A stretch of DNA of 52,468 bases, from the IMG/VR virus record IMGVR_UViG_3300005663_000006, positions 1-52,468 of that record. One strand, given 5' to 3'. This document shows positions 1 through 8,521 of the stretch, one piece after another. The position numbers and the translations under genes were made by a program. The stretch comes from a virus. Each line of letters opens with the position of its first letter. Position 1 is the stretch's first letter. The notes under the pieces were generated by a model. That model did no database searches. It was not told the DNA's origin and saw only the letters and a program-made list of their open reading frames with translations.

Positions 1-77
1 CTAGTCTTGGATGAGATAGAAGAGATGTATGTTCAGAGGTTCCAGCTTTACCAGCAATATATGCCCGACAACATGGA
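1..77. repeat. Terminal overlap of a circular contig, left copy
   Basis: Bases 1-77 are identical to 52392-52468. Both copies encode the same in-frame stretch of the portal protein, so joining the ends restores one continuous gene. The length of 77 matches a common maximum k-mer size of SPAdes-type assemblers. This is therefore most simply an assembly overlap on a circular or circularly permuted molecule, not a biological terminal repeat. Confidence 0.93.
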
Positions 78-549
78 AATAGCGGTGCTTGAGGGTGAGG
101 AATGGTCGCCAAGGGAATTTAACCGAGATAGCATACGGGGTCAATTCAAGTTTGAGATTGAGGCCGATGCTGTTAGCGGGAACAAGCTGGCTCGGTTCGA
201 CCTCTCGCTGACGCTGTTCAGAGAGCTTGGGCAGATTCTAACGCAGATTCATCCGATTGGGATGATTGAGTTGGCCCGCAAGGTACTTAGGGACTCTGGC
301 GATAAAGATGTTAGCAAGATTCTCCCTCCCGAAGTTGAGGAAATGGTTCAGCGGGCACAAGAGAGAGAGGCGCAGCTTAAAGAGCAAGAAGGACAGGTTG
401 ATATGGCTTCCAAGTTGGCCCAGACAGAAATCATGGAAGCAAGGGCCGACTCAGAGAAAGAGAAGCAACAGGCCGAAATCTTTGAGAAGGGCCTAAAGGG
501 AATAGCATTGATTGAGGAAATGAACCAACCAGCGGGGGCGGCTAAGTAG
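1..549 (+). CDS. Portal protein, C-terminal 182 residues (continues from 50796-52391)
   Basis: This is the 3' part of the portal gene, read in frame from codon 1 (CTA GTC TTG GAT). It is the continuation of the open frame that leaves the right edge of the window. The last 80 residues or so are rich in Glu, Gln, Lys and Ala and look like a long coiled coil, as expected for the barrel or crown end of a podovirus portal. The gene stops with TAG at 547-549, whose last base starts the next gene (TAGTG). See the entry at 50796 for the rest of the protein. Confidence 0.9.
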   Translation, partial: LVLDEIEEMYVQRFQLYQQYMPDNMEIAVLEGEEWSPREFNRDSIRGQFKFEIEADAVSGNKLARFDLSLTLFRELGQILTQIHPIGMIELARKVLRDSGDKDVSKILPPEVEEMVQRAQEREAQLKEQEGQVDMASKLAQTEIMEARADSEKEKQQAEIFEKGLKGIALIEEMNQPAGAAK

Positions 550-770
550 TGCAAACGCTACAACCCGAACAGAAATCGGCCCTGAAGGAGTGGTTGAGGC
601 ATCCTAGCGTTCAAGTATTTCAAGGAGTTATCCGCAGAGACTTGCTAAAACAGAGCGAGGTCGATATTATAAGCTCAGTAAACAACTATGGAGAGCTAGC
701 GCACAGCGTAGGCTTCAAGGAGGGAATTGAAAAAACGCTATCACGAATGGATGAGTTAGTAAAACCGTAA
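549..770 (+). CDS. Small hypothetical protein coupled to portal (73 aa)
   Basis: A GTG start overlaps the portal stop by one base, so translation is probably coupled. The protein is a soluble, charged, mainly helical 73-mer with no recognised domain. It is the last gene before a strong terminator. In podoviruses this position often holds a small virion or assembly protein, but nothing in the sequence fixes its role. Confidence 0.65.
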   Translation: MQTLQPEQKSALKEWLRHPSVQVFQGVIRRDLLKQSEVDIISSVNNYGELAHSVGFKEGIEKTLSRMDELVKP

Positions 771-795
771 AAACTTAATACCGACGAAATCAAGG

Positions 796-848
796 CCGTC
801 TTACCTGTACAGGACTGGCGCTGCCAGTAGGTGAGACGGTCTTTTTTT
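796..848 (+). terminator. Rho-independent terminator after the portal operon
   Basis: An 11-bp stem (CCGTCTTACCT at 796-806 with AGGTGAGACGG at 829-839, one G-U pair) encloses a second perfect 6-bp hairpin (ACTGGC/GCCAGT). It is followed directly by TTTTTTT at 842-848. An outer CCGAC/GTCGG pair may extend it. It separates the portal transcript from the scaffold-capsid transcript. Confidence 0.88.
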
Positions 849-883
849 GTCGGTGCCTTGCGGGGGGCAAAAATGGAGCAATC

Positions 884-1774
884 ATGACAGACACAGAACA
901 GGTGCAAACGGATACCGGCACCGAGGATTCACCACCCGAAACGCCGGACTCCGCGCCTCCTGAAGATACGGGACAGGAGGCAGCCACGCCCGAAGGGGAA
1001 GTAGGGGCGGAGGTCGTGGAAGAGGAAAAACTCACTCCCTTCCACGAACATCCCGATTGGATAGCGCGTGAAGAGAAGCTGAAGGAACAGGAACTCGCCA
1101 CGGTTAGGGCCGATGCCAGAGCCGAGGCGTTCCAACAACAGCTTCAACAAGCGCAAGCCGCGCCCAAAGAACAGCCCAAGACGCATGCGCCTGAAGAAGT
1201 GCGTCGCATGCACGAAGAAGGCGAGATAACGGATACGGTTTATCAGGAATATCTCGCAGAGGTGAAGGCCACAGAGAAGTCTGATGCGAGGGAGATGCAG
1301 CGCCTCCAGCGGGAGTCATTTCAAAGGGCGAAGCAGTTGGCCCCAGATATGGCAAACCCTAACACGGTTGATGGCCAGTTATTCGCCGCGCTAACGGACG
1401 ACCTTGCTGGGCCATACACTAGCCTCTTCAATGCTCAGGGACAGCCCCTCGTTTACAACGCCTTTGAACTCGTAGCTCGGGACATTAAGTCCCAACGTGC
1501 AACGCAGACGACTGCGGACACTGCTCGTTTGTCTGAGGAACAGAGGCTTAGGGCCGTTGAAGCGCAGGCGACTAACAACGAGGCACCGCATGGGCGCGGT
1601 ACGGAGGAAGAAATGGGAGACGCCACTAAACAATTAGATGACCGTCAGGCGGCTTACATGGCCAAAAGGTTGGGTAGGCCCCCTACGGACAAAGAGGCCC
1701 GCGAGTATCTGGACCATGATGCCGCGCTCAAGACTGTTAGCGGAACGCCTTGGCCCGAAAAGGCCCGTCGATAG
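884..1774 (+). CDS. Putative capsid scaffolding protein (296 aa)
   Basis: The protein lies between portal and capsid, where tailed phages keep scaffold genes. It is very acidic in the first 70 residues (Glu, Asp, Thr, Pro), then Gln/Ala/Glu-rich and helical from about residue 65 to 155, with a charged basic tail ending ARR. Low-complexity acidic start, coiled-coil middle and basic C-terminus are typical of scaffolds that leave the procapsid. No protease motif was seen. The call rests on position and composition, not on a domain match. Confidence 0.65.
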   Translation: MTDTEQVQTDTGTEDSPPETPDSAPPEDTGQEAATPEGEVGAEVVEEEKLTPFHEHPDWIAREEKLKEQELATVRADARAEAFQQQLQQAQAAPKEQPKTHAPEEVRRMHEEGEITDTVYQEYLAEVKATEKSDAREMQRLQRESFQRAKQLAPDMANPNTVDGQLFAALTDDLAGPYTSLFNAQGQPLVYNAFELVARDIKSQRATQTTADTARLSEEQRLRAVEAQATNNEAPHGRGTEEEMGDATKQLDDRQAAYMAKRLGRPPTDKEAREYLDHDAALKTVSGTPWPEKARR

Positions 1775-2019
1775 TGCGGAAGTGGCGCACCGGACGGGAT
1801 TCGGGCGGCGAGTCCAACAGGCTTCCATGCTCGGTCTGTCGCTGGCAGATAGACGCGAAGGTTCAGCAGATAGGAGGCGGGGCTGGTGACAAAACGGAGG
1901 CTTTTACGGACGTGGACTCAAACACGCTCTTTTTAAGCGTCGTCACCAAGTCCTCGGCTTGCCCATTCTGCGGGACCGACAACTGGCTGACAGGTTCTCG
2001 GGGCACAAGGAGACTCTAA
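1774..2019 (+). CDS. Small zinc-ribbon-like protein (81 aa)
   Basis: I choose the GTG at 1774, which overlaps the scaffold stop in the same TAGTG arrangement seen after the portal. Two CxxC pairs (C19/C22 and C63/C66) would make a four-cysteine zinc ribbon around a Gly/Asp-rich middle. It lies directly upstream of a capsid-associated gene, so a role in head assembly or late regulation is possible but unproven. Confidence 0.6.
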   Translation: MRKWRTGRDSGGESNRLPCSVCRWQIDAKVQQIGGGAGDKTEAFTDVDSNTLFLSVVTKSSACPFCGTDNWLTGSRGTRRL

Positions 2020-2745
2020 ATGGCTTTTGAATATGTAGGCAACCTCGGCGGAGGTGGCCCATACATTATCAAAACCCAGGTTGACGACACGCTTGTAGCT
2101 GGTCAGTGGGTAGTCGCCGTTGATGGTGCCGGGTCAAATCATGGTGCCGTTAGCGACCCCTCTGCCGCTGATGGGCTCAAGGACTGCATCGGTGTCACTA
2201 CCGAAGCGGCAACCGTGTCAACCGTCAAGGCGAGTTCGGGTGTCGAAGTCGAAGTTATTCTGAACGCCCCCGGTTCAATCTGGAGGGCACCGTTCTCAGG
2301 TGCCACTACAATAGGCACGAACCCGACCGTGTTCATCAACGACACGCAGGACACAAATGCGTTGACCGTGACGCACGACCAGACGGGTTACACCGCCGAT
2401 TACGGAAATGGTTACGCTTCGCTTTATTGTCGCACGGGCGCTAACGCCGGTCAGATTCGCAAGATTTCTGACGGCACTACCACGACGTTTGTTGTCGTCC
2501 TGCCTTTTGACAGCACGATTGAGGTTAACGACACATTCGTTCATCTACATACGGCTCTTCCTCTCAGCGTCAGCAAAATCAAACTGACGACTGACTTCCA
2601 GGCCCTTAATAACGTGGCGAACGATGACATCACCTCTTACGGGGATGAAGTCATTGTGCTTTGGTACGACGGTTTGGAAATCGCTGGGCAAGAGCGAGTC
2701 GCATTCACCATGTCAACTGCTATGGACCAGTTGACCATCACCTAA
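2020..2745 (+). CDS. Probable capsid decoration or head-stabilising protein (241 aa)
   Basis: The protein is rich in Val, Thr, Gly and Asp with a predicted all-beta character and no long helices, which suits a virion surface protein. It sits immediately before the major capsid gene with a good ribosome site (AAGGAG) seven bases before ATG. Decoration proteins commonly occupy this place. I do not recognise a specific family. Confidence 0.6.
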   Translation: MAFEYVGNLGGGGPYIIKTQVDDTLVAGQWVVAVDGAGSNHGAVSDPSAADGLKDCIGVTTEAATVSTVKASSGVEVEVILNAPGSIWRAPFSGATTIGTNPTVFINDTQDTNALTVTHDQTGYTADYGNGYASLYCRTGANAGQIRKISDGTTTTFVVVLPFDSTIEVNDTFVHLHTALPLSVSKIKLTTDFQALNNVANDDITSYGDEVIVLWYDGLEIAGQERVAFTMSTAMDQLTIT

Positions 2746-2757
2746 TAGGAGGTCGTC

Positions 2758-3672
2758 ATGGCTAACCCTATGACTAGCGCACAATTCGGCGACCTTCTAG
2801 CGCCGGATTTTAGACGGATATTCTTCGAGAGGTTCGGTTCCAGGCCGTCCATGTTGGGCGAATTGTTTAGCTTCGATACGTCCACCAAGGAGGCTGAGAA
2901 GGATTCTCAAATCGGGACCATGCCGGACGTAGGTCAGTTCTTCGGGACTGTCCCGTACCAAGGCATGAGTCAAGGTTACGACGTTACTTACACTCACCTT
3001 GAGTTCTCTCAGGGGGCCCAGGTTCAGCGAAAGCTGTTCGACGATGACCAGTATCGCATTATGAACACGCGACCGGCTGGCATGGCAAGCGCGGCCTTCA
3101 GGACGAGGGAGACACACGGAGCCCGCATCTTCAACAATGCGTTCTCCAACGATACGTTCTTCTTCAATCACACCGAAGGCTTGTCGCTCTGCAATGACAG
3201 TCACACCACCACCTCGGGCGCTTCGACCACCACGGGGTTCGACAACTTAGTGACGACGGCTCTGACGGCCACAAACCTGACGACTGCCGTTATCGCTATG
3301 CAGGACTTCCGTGGCGACCAGGCCGAGCGCACCGACCCAGTGCCGGATACGCTTCTCATTCCGCCCAATCTCTACGAGACGGCGTATGAAATCATCAAGT
3401 CGCAGGGCAAAGTGGACACCGCACAGAACAATCCAAACGTCCACTTCGGCCAGTACAAAATCATCGTCTGGAATTACCTGACGGACACCAATAACTGGTT
3501 CCTGATTGACTCCACGATGATGGCCGACATGCTGACTTGGTTTGACCGTATCCCACTGGAGTTCGGTCAAATCGAGGACTTCGATACGTTTGTGGCGAAA
3601 TATCGCAGTTACATGAGATATAGTGTTGGCTGGGCCGACTGGAGATGGATTCTCGGGGCGCAGGTAAGCTAA
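2758..3672 (+). CDS. Major capsid protein (304 aa)
   Basis: It is about the right length for an HK97-fold shell protein and lies in the order portal, scaffold, decoration, capsid. An N-terminal arm is followed by a core with DTLLIPPNLYETAYEII (about residues 200-216), which resembles the A-domain segment found in many phage capsid proteins. AGGAGG precedes the ATG by six bases, consistent with heavy expression. A GC-rich hairpin follows the gene. No protease accompanies it. Confidence 0.82.
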   Translation: MANPMTSAQFGDLLAPDFRRIFFERFGSRPSMLGELFSFDTSTKEAEKDSQIGTMPDVGQFFGTVPYQGMSQGYDVTYTHLEFSQGAQVQRKLFDDDQYRIMNTRPAGMASAAFRTRETHGARIFNNAFSNDTFFFNHTEGLSLCNDSHTTTSGASTTTGFDNLVTTALTATNLTTAVIAMQDFRGDQAERTDPVPDTLLIPPNLYETAYEIIKSQGKVDTAQNNPNVHFGQYKIIVWNYLTDTNNWFLIDSTMMADMLTWFDRIPLEFGQIEDFDTFVAKYRSYMRYSVGWADWRWILGAQVS

Positions 3673-3684
3673 CGCGATGGGTAT

Positions 3685-3706
3685 GGGGGCGGCTTATGTC
3701 GCCCCC
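3685..3706 (+). terminator. GC-rich hairpin after the capsid gene
   Basis: GGGGGCG (3685-3691) and CGCCCCC (3700-3706) form a perfect 7-bp stem with an 8-base loop. There is no T-run after it; the next gene's ribosome site follows at once. It may protect the 3' end of the capsid message or weaken read-through rather than end transcription. Confidence 0.5.
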
Positions 3707-3725
3707 TCCCGAATAGGAGAAAGCG

Positions 3726-4358
3726 ATGAAGAGAATTATCGGTTTTGCAGTCGCGCTCCTGCTTGCGTCGGCGATGCCTGTGTCAGCCATTGACATTGAG
3801 GTGTTCAATCATCCTGGCTCGAACACAAACGCCTGGAAGCTGACGGACACGACGATAAATAAATACAACTCGTCTGGTACGTCAATCTGGGCCGTCGATT
3901 CTTCAGGGAACGTGACGATTTCGGGCGATATAAGCGCCGCTGGGGGCTACAAGGTGGCGATTGTATATGCTCACCAAGATGTTGCAGTCAGCCTAGACAG
4001 CCACGCTCCGATTGCTGGCACTGTTCAATCGGGGGCCTCTTCTGGGGGAACAACTGAGTATGTTGCCCCGTGGAGTGGCAGCGTAATAGGGGTGTCATTT
4101 ATATCCAGTTCAGCATTGACGGCTGGTGATGCCCACGTTGATGTAAGCACGGGGACTTGTGGCTCGACGTTGACCAAAACTGGTCTGATTGCTTTTCTGG
4201 GGTCGGGTGAGACAGAAACGACCTACGATTCAGCGACCCAGGCCAAGGATACCGATACCTTCTCCGCTGGAGAATGTATTGGCCTCGTAATGACAACTGG
4301 CTCCGCGTTTGCGCCGGACAACGGCGACTTAACTGCCATCGTGGTGCTGGAGTTCTAA
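3726..4358 (+). CDS. Secreted beta-rich protein with signal peptide (210 aa)
   Basis: The first 21 residues form a clear Sec signal peptide (basic start, Leu/Ala core, cleavage after PVSA). The mature part begins with a segment resembling the start of the fibre at 9588: both share GSNT, then DTT, then SSG with similar spacing. The C-terminal 130 residues are Thr/Ser/Gly-rich beta structure. A signal peptide on a protein placed between capsid and tail genes is odd. It could be an exported fibre-like or envelope protein. It follows AGGAG by five bases. Confidence 0.7.
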   Translation: MKRIIGFAVALLLASAMPVSAIDIEVFNHPGSNTNAWKLTDTTINKYNSSGTSIWAVDSSGNVTISGDISAAGGYKVAIVYAHQDVAVSLDSHAPIAGTVQSGASSGGTTEYVAPWSGSVIGVSFISSSALTAGDAHVDVSTGTCGSTLTKTGLIAFLGSGETETTYDSATQAKDTDTFSAGECIGLVMTTGSAFAPDNGDLTAIVVLEF

Positions 4359-4437
4359 GGAGGTTGAGAGAGAGGCGGCTGCGACTTCGTTTTCAAGCCC
4401 CCCTTGGCGGAATCAAGGTCGCTTCTCTTTCCACCCG

Positions 4438-5580
4438 ATGAGATGTCTAAACCGTTTAATAAAATGGATTCGGGTAGCGAACTCGCCATCACTGTGGGTG
4501 GTGGTGGGGGCACTCCTAATTCCTTGCTTCGTCCTGCTGAAACCCCTTCCGGGCGGAATAGCTATATCCCTTACATCATTCAAGTCTGCGGCTGGCCTAT
4601 CGGTTGCAATCATTCTGTTGGGAATGCTGACGCATATCCCTTGGATAGGGGTCATCTGCCTCTTTATCGTCGCCCAATGGTGGGTGTTTGGGTTGGCGAG
4701 GTGGGCGATAGTATTTCTTCTGTTTCTCATGGGGTGGATGGGATGGCTGCTGGCGTGCCAGAGGGTGGGGGAGAAAGCCGCTCGACTGGTGCAGTGGGCG
4801 TTCCTTTGGGCGGCGGTGGTACAGGTAGTCTTTATGCTTATGCAGTTACATCAGATTGACCCGATTATAATACCGATAGAGGCGAGCGGAAAGCTTCAGA
4901 TGAACATGCCCCAACCCGTTGTCGGTTTATTTGCAAATCCTTCCGATGTGGGAATATTTCTCGCACTCATACTTCCAATGGCTTTAACAATTAACCATAC
5001 CCTCGATGCCACGTTTTCTTTTTTGATTGGATTGGGCATTGCGCTCAGTCGAAGCTCTGCGGCCCTTGGAGCAGCGTTAATCATCATTGGGCTTTGGTTC
5101 GTTCACCTGATTTGGAGCGGAAAGCTATCGTGGCGCTGGTTCCTTGGCACAATTCCCATAGTGGGAGGCCTGTGGTTCTGGTTCACCAAGATAGACCCGC
5201 TCTCACACTCTCTTATGCGCCTCAACATCTGGGGTGCTGGTCTGAGGGTTTGGAAAATATCGCCATGGATTGGTCTTGGTCCCGGCGCGATGGGAAGCAA
5301 GTGGAAATTTCTTCACCGAGGCTCGGCCTGGACGATGTTTCATAACGAATACCTTGAGACGCTTTTCAATGGTGGGATTATCGGCCTTGCTCTAGTGGCG
5401 ATGTTAATTCTCTGGACCGCGCGGCGGTGCTGGTCTCATGAGATACAGCCCGTTCTGTGGATGGGTCTTTTGGCCGTGGCTGTGACGGCTACGGTAAGCA
5501 TACCGTTCCACATTATGCCGACGGCGATAGTCGCGGCTTGGTACTTGGGGCAGACCTGGAGGCGTGATGAAACTATCTAA
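4438..5580 (+). CDS. O-antigen polymerase/ligase-like membrane protein (Wzy/WaaL family, 380 aa)
   Basis: A polytopic membrane protein with about ten hydrophobic segments and the Wzy_C/WaaL signature near the C-terminus: WKISPWIGLGPGAMG (272-286), HNEYLE (302-307) and NGGIIGL (311-317). An upstream LSRSSAAL (203-210) matches the family's conserved Ser-Arg turn. Family members polymerise or ligate lipid-linked glycans on the periplasmic side of the inner membrane. The gene overlaps the next one by 14 bases. The ATG at 4438 has no Shine-Dalgarno; the upstream stretch is pyrimidine-rich, so expression may be low or coupled. Some temperate phages use such enzymes for seroconversion. Here it lies inside a virion operon. 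Confidence 0.82.
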   Translation: MRCLNRLIKWIRVANSPSLWVVVGALLIPCFVLLKPLPGGIAISLTSFKSAAGLSVAIILLGMLTHIPWIGVICLFIVAQWWVFGLARWAIVFLLFLMGWMGWLLACQRVGEKAARLVQWAFLWAAVVQVVFMLMQLHQIDPIIIPIEASGKLQMNMPQPVVGLFANPSDVGIFLALILPMALTINHTLDATFSFLIGLGIALSRSSAALGAALIIIGLWFVHLIWSGKLSWRWFLGTIPIVGGLWFWFTKIDPLSHSLMRLNIWGAGLRVWKISPWIGLGPGAMGSKWKFLHRGSAWTMFHNEYLETLFNGGIIGLALVAMLILWTARRCWSHEIQPVLWMGLLAVAVTATVSIPFHIMPTAIVAAWYLGQTWRRDETI

Positions 5581-6055
5581 GTATAGACAAAAACATTCGG
5601 AAATTGTGGGTGCGGTCATTGCATTGACGGAGCTTTTGCCAGTTGTAAAGGATGCGATGGATTACAGCCTTTCGTTTGTGGCCGACTCCGAGGAAATAGC
5701 GGCCTTAATTGATGAGAACAAAAGGGTGCTGGATAGCCTGGAGGCCCAACGGGAAAGCAATGAAAAGGAAATGGCCGCTGTAAGGGCGAATATTCAAAAA
5801 GAGCGTGACCACTCTAACAAGAAGAAGGAACGCGCCATCGCCCAAGCCAAAGAAATGGACGCGCAGCTTCAGAAGAAGATGGCCGAATATATTGAAAAAG
5901 AGAAGGCTGAGGTTGCGGCCCACAATGAGCGAATGAATGTCTTGGGAGCCAAGGAGAGCGAACTCTCGGCCTCTATCGTACGAAAGACAAGAGAAGAGAG
6001 CGATATAGAAAAGAGATTAAATAAACTCAAGGCTTCGATTGGTGGAGTTGGTTAA
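5567..6055 (+). CDS. Coiled-coil protein (162 aa)
   Basis: I start at ATG 5567, with GGAGG just upstream inside the end of the Wzy-like gene; GTG 5564 is in frame. After a short hydrophobic patch (about residues 14-40), residues 45-155 form an almost unbroken Glu/Lys/Ala heptad-rich coiled coil. It could be a structural rod, a tail-fibre connector or a cytoplasmic partner of the preceding membrane protein. No catalytic motif was seen. Confidence 0.7.
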   Translation: MKLSKYRQKHSEIVGAVIALTELLPVVKDAMDYSLSFVADSEEIAALIDENKRVLDSLEAQRESNEKEMAAVRANIQKERDHSNKKKERAIAQAKEMDAQLQKKMAEYIEKEKAEVAAHNERMNVLGAKESELSASIVRKTREESDIEKRLNKLKASIGGVG

Positions 6056-6059
6056 ATAA

Positions 6060-6425
6060 ATGAGCGATTACCACGTTCTTGGAGTATCGGATAACGGTCA
6101 GGTTGTTCAAGTCGTTTTCCACATAGTTGTTCCCTCTGGGAATAACTTTGTTGGCAAGGCTTACTCACAAGCTATCGTCGAAGATGACTCGGTGAGCAAG
6201 ATAAGTGTTGTGCCCGGATTGGGCACATCTAATCCCACAGAGGTAACTGCTCTCGCCGCCGGAACTCTGGTTGAAAGGTCTTTCTCTTTCAAGGTTGATG
6301 CTGGCCTCTCTAATGCGGCGAAGCGAGACAGGCTAGATGTTGAGTTCAGGGAGATGGAGGCACAGGTGCGGGCTGCGATTCCCCGCAAGTATAACTTCTG
6401 GGGCTTCGAGAGGACGGTTCCGTAA
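6060..6425 (+). CDS. Hypothetical structural protein (121 aa)
   Basis: A compact soluble protein: beta-rich first half, then a helix with alternating acidic and basic residues (about 82-105). It starts five bases after the previous stop and its own stop overlaps the next start (TAATG). It belongs to the tail/fibre operon. No family recognised. Confidence 0.65.
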   Translation: MSDYHVLGVSDNGQVVQVVFHIVVPSGNNFVGKAYSQAIVEDDSVSKISVVPGLGTSNPTEVTALAAGTLVERSFSFKVDAGLSNAAKRDRLDVEFREMEAQVRAAIPRKYNFWGFERTVP

Positions 6426-7027
6426 TGGCTTGGGGCACGGCAACTACATCGGCATTGCTCACCACAGACGCCAACTTTGAGGCGTTTGACGACGGCACCA
6501 ACGCTATCGTTCTCTCGCTCAATCCACGCGAACTAGTGGATTTGGTGTTTAGCATTGCCTCTGAGATTGGTGAAGCGGACGACCTGGAGATTCAGATTCT
6601 TGGTGGGTCGAGAATAATCAACAACGGCATAACCGGTACTATTACCTCAGACACGGTAATTGACCTCGCTGCCGGGGATAACGAAGCCAACGATTTTTAC
6701 ATGGGCATGTATTTCCTGATGACGACTGGTGGCGAAATCAAGGATGTGCGTGAGATTGTAGATTACGTTAGCTCCACCGATGCCGCAACGCTCGTAAGAG
6801 CATTAAGCGGTACGCCGACAATAACTGAAACTTACGACATCTTCCACATGAGGGCAATCGCTCAGTTCATCATCACGGCAGAGACGGTGCTGACCGAAGA
6901 CTTGCCTCAGAATGCAGGGGTGACGATTTCGGGCGTTCCGTTTGTAATTGCCCGCGCTCGAAGCACAGGTGCCACGGACGCTCATATCGCTCTTATGACC
7001 TACAGGGTGGACGGGGTGAGCATCTGA
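6425..7027 (+). CDS. Hypothetical tail or fibre-associated protein (200 aa)
   Basis: Start and stop both overlap neighbours by one base (TAATG at 6423-6427; TGATGA near 7027). The sequence is rich in Thr, Ile, Asp and Gly with many short beta strands and no hydrophobic helices, typical of small virion proteins. Its place before a lectin-like protein suggests a fibre-base or adaptor role by inference only. Confidence 0.65.
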   Translation: MAWGTATTSALLTTDANFEAFDDGTNAIVLSLNPRELVDLVFSIASEIGEADDLEIQILGGSRIINNGITGTITSDTVIDLAAGDNEANDFYMGMYFLMTTGGEIKDVREIVDYVSSTDAATLVRALSGTPTITETYDIFHMRAIAQFIITAETVLTEDLPQNAGVTISGVPFVIARARSTGATDAHIALMTYRVDGVSI

Positions 7028-7875
7028 TGAGTCGTGCCGTATTAGGAATTAGGCCCCCGATGTGGAATGTGGACCGTAGCCTCGTTGCCCCTGAGTGGCG
7101 GTGGGCATGGGATGGACTCGTTGGCGCATGGATGTTTTGGGAAGGGGGCAATCCTCCAAGAGACATTGTGAACGGAGTTCCAAGTGTCTTTGGTTCAACC
7201 GTGCCGACCCGTTCACCAACTCAGCATGGTATGGGGCTATTGACAAATCGCGTTAACAACGAAGGGGCAGAGATAGACCCCTCTTTCGATATTATAGGCA
7301 AGTGGCCCATCCAGACCAGCGGGACAGAAGGAACGATTATTGCCCTTAGTGATACGTCCACTAACAATTTACAGTCGATGTTTGGTAATAGGAATAGTGA
7401 TAATACGGGATGGAGAGTGGGCTTTGTAGCCGACAATAGTCTATGGCTCCTCTTTTCCGGGGTGGCTAATTATAGCGTAGTTATACCAGCCCAATACGCA
7501 AGCACGAACTTGCCTCTTGTGTGGGGGTGGAGCTTTCGGAGTGGAGATATATTCAGGGGCTTCGTCAACGGTGAGCGAATAGTTGGTGACACATCAATCG
7601 CGGCGGGTAAGGTCGTAACTGCGGTGCTTCCTGTTGGGCTTATGGCTGCTTACAGTTCAACAGCACTTGTAAATTCCATGCTTCGAACTACGGTCTGTGT
7701 CCTGGCTTACGATAGATTTTTGTCTGACGCAGAACACGCAGCTCTCGGCAGAGACCTCTTCGGCCCCTTCCGCATGGAAGACATCGCGCCGTGGGCGACT
7801 GTGGCAGTTCCTGGCGTGAGCCAAGCGTTTAGGTATCCCTATCACAAGAGCTTGAGAACCACTCTGGCGGGGTGA
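7027..7875 (+). CDS. LamG/concanavalin-like lectin, candidate receptor-binding protein (282 aa)
   Basis: Residues about 25-235 resemble a LamG/ConA-like jelly roll: GLVGAWMFWEG near the start, alternating strands, and the closing LSDAEHAALGRDLFGPFR segment that ends many such phage domains. These domains bind sugars, so a receptor-binding or capsid-surface lectin is likely. The last 22 residues (VSQAFRYPYH region) resemble the C-terminus of the small protein encoded just downstream at 7885, which suggests tail-end duplication. Confidence 0.72.
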   Translation: MSRAVLGIRPPMWNVDRSLVAPEWRWAWDGLVGAWMFWEGGNPPRDIVNGVPSVFGSTVPTRSPTQHGMGLLTNRVNNEGAEIDPSFDIIGKWPIQTSGTEGTIIALSDTSTNNLQSMFGNRNSDNTGWRVGFVADNSLWLLFSGVANYSVVIPAQYASTNLPLVWGWSFRSGDIFRGFVNGERIVGDTSIAAGKVVTAVLPVGLMAAYSSTALVNSMLRTTVCVLAYDRFLSDAEHAALGRDLFGPFRMEDIAPWATVAVPGVSQAFRYPYHKSLRTTLAG

Positions 7876-7884
7876 GGAATCGGC

Positions 7885-8049
7885 ATGGGAGGGCAATATA
7901 AAAAGAAAACATTTAGGCGCAGGCCCGACTACTTCTTGCTCCTGCGTAGTCTAAGGCGCATGCCGATTACGATTACCGCGCCACCGGATGTGAGTCAACC
8001 ATTCCGATACACCTACCACACGAACCTACGGGTTCTTTTGGCGAGATAA
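7885..8049 (+). CDS. Small repeat-family protein A (54 aa)
   Basis: Begins 10 bases after the lectin gene. The N-terminal half, FRRRPDYFLLLRSLRRMP, is nearly the same as FRRRPDYFLAMRRPRRMP in the gene at 8759. The C-terminal half resembles the end of the lectin (VSQ-FRY-YH-LR). The two-way similarity supports a real gene despite its size. Very basic at the N-terminus. Function unknown. Confidence 0.65.
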   Translation: MGGQYKKKTFRRRPDYFLLLRSLRRMPITITAPPDVSQPFRYTYHTNLRVLLAR

Positions 8050-8080
8050 CACAAGAAGGGAGGGTAAGAAAATCGGCCGC

Positions 8081-8521
8081 ATGTACACAGTCCAGTTTTC
8101 CGAGGTATCGGTCTCGGCGCAACAAGACCTCTTTCAGATAGAGGCGTTGACTGTCCCCGCTATCATCCACGCCATCTATATAAGTCAGTCGTCTGATGTA
8201 GGTGACGCTTCCGCTGCGATGGTCAGTCTCAGAATCAACAGGGTGACGGATGCGGTCACCGACGACTTGGCGACCGTTCAGCTGGACAAGGGGGATGCCA
8301 CACAGCTTGCTGATGTCGCAATCAACGAAACCGTAGAGCTTGTGACCGGCATTGAGGTTATCCACAGCGAGGTATGGAACATCGCTCTGCCTTTCATCTG
8401 GCTGCCCACGCCTGAGATGCGAATTGTAGTCGAAGTAGGAAACGTGGTCGTGGTCAACATGAATACCACAGACACGCTTACGATGTCTGGAACTCTTTAC
8501 TTTGAGGAGGTGGGTGGCTAA
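8081..8521 (+). CDS. Hypothetical beta-rich virion protein (146 aa)
   Basis: The protein is predicted beta-rich with conserved-looking aromatic and Val-rich strands and no signal or membrane segments. A GAGGG site lies some distance before the ATG. The stop overlaps the next start (TAATG). Likely part of the fibre or tail set; family not recognised. Confidence 0.65.
   Translation: MYTVQFSEVSVSAQQDLFQIEALTVPAIIHAIYISQSSDVGDASAAMVSLRINRVTDAVTDDLATVQLDKGDATQLADVAINETVELVTGIEVIHSEVWNIALPFIWLPTPEMRIVVEVGNVVVVNMNTTDTLTMSGTLYFEEVGG

Noticed and set aside
4404-4859. 151-aa forward frame
   Set aside because: Lies in another frame over the Wzy-like gene; Gly/Ser-rich low-complexity product with no ribosome site, while the other frame has clear family motifs.
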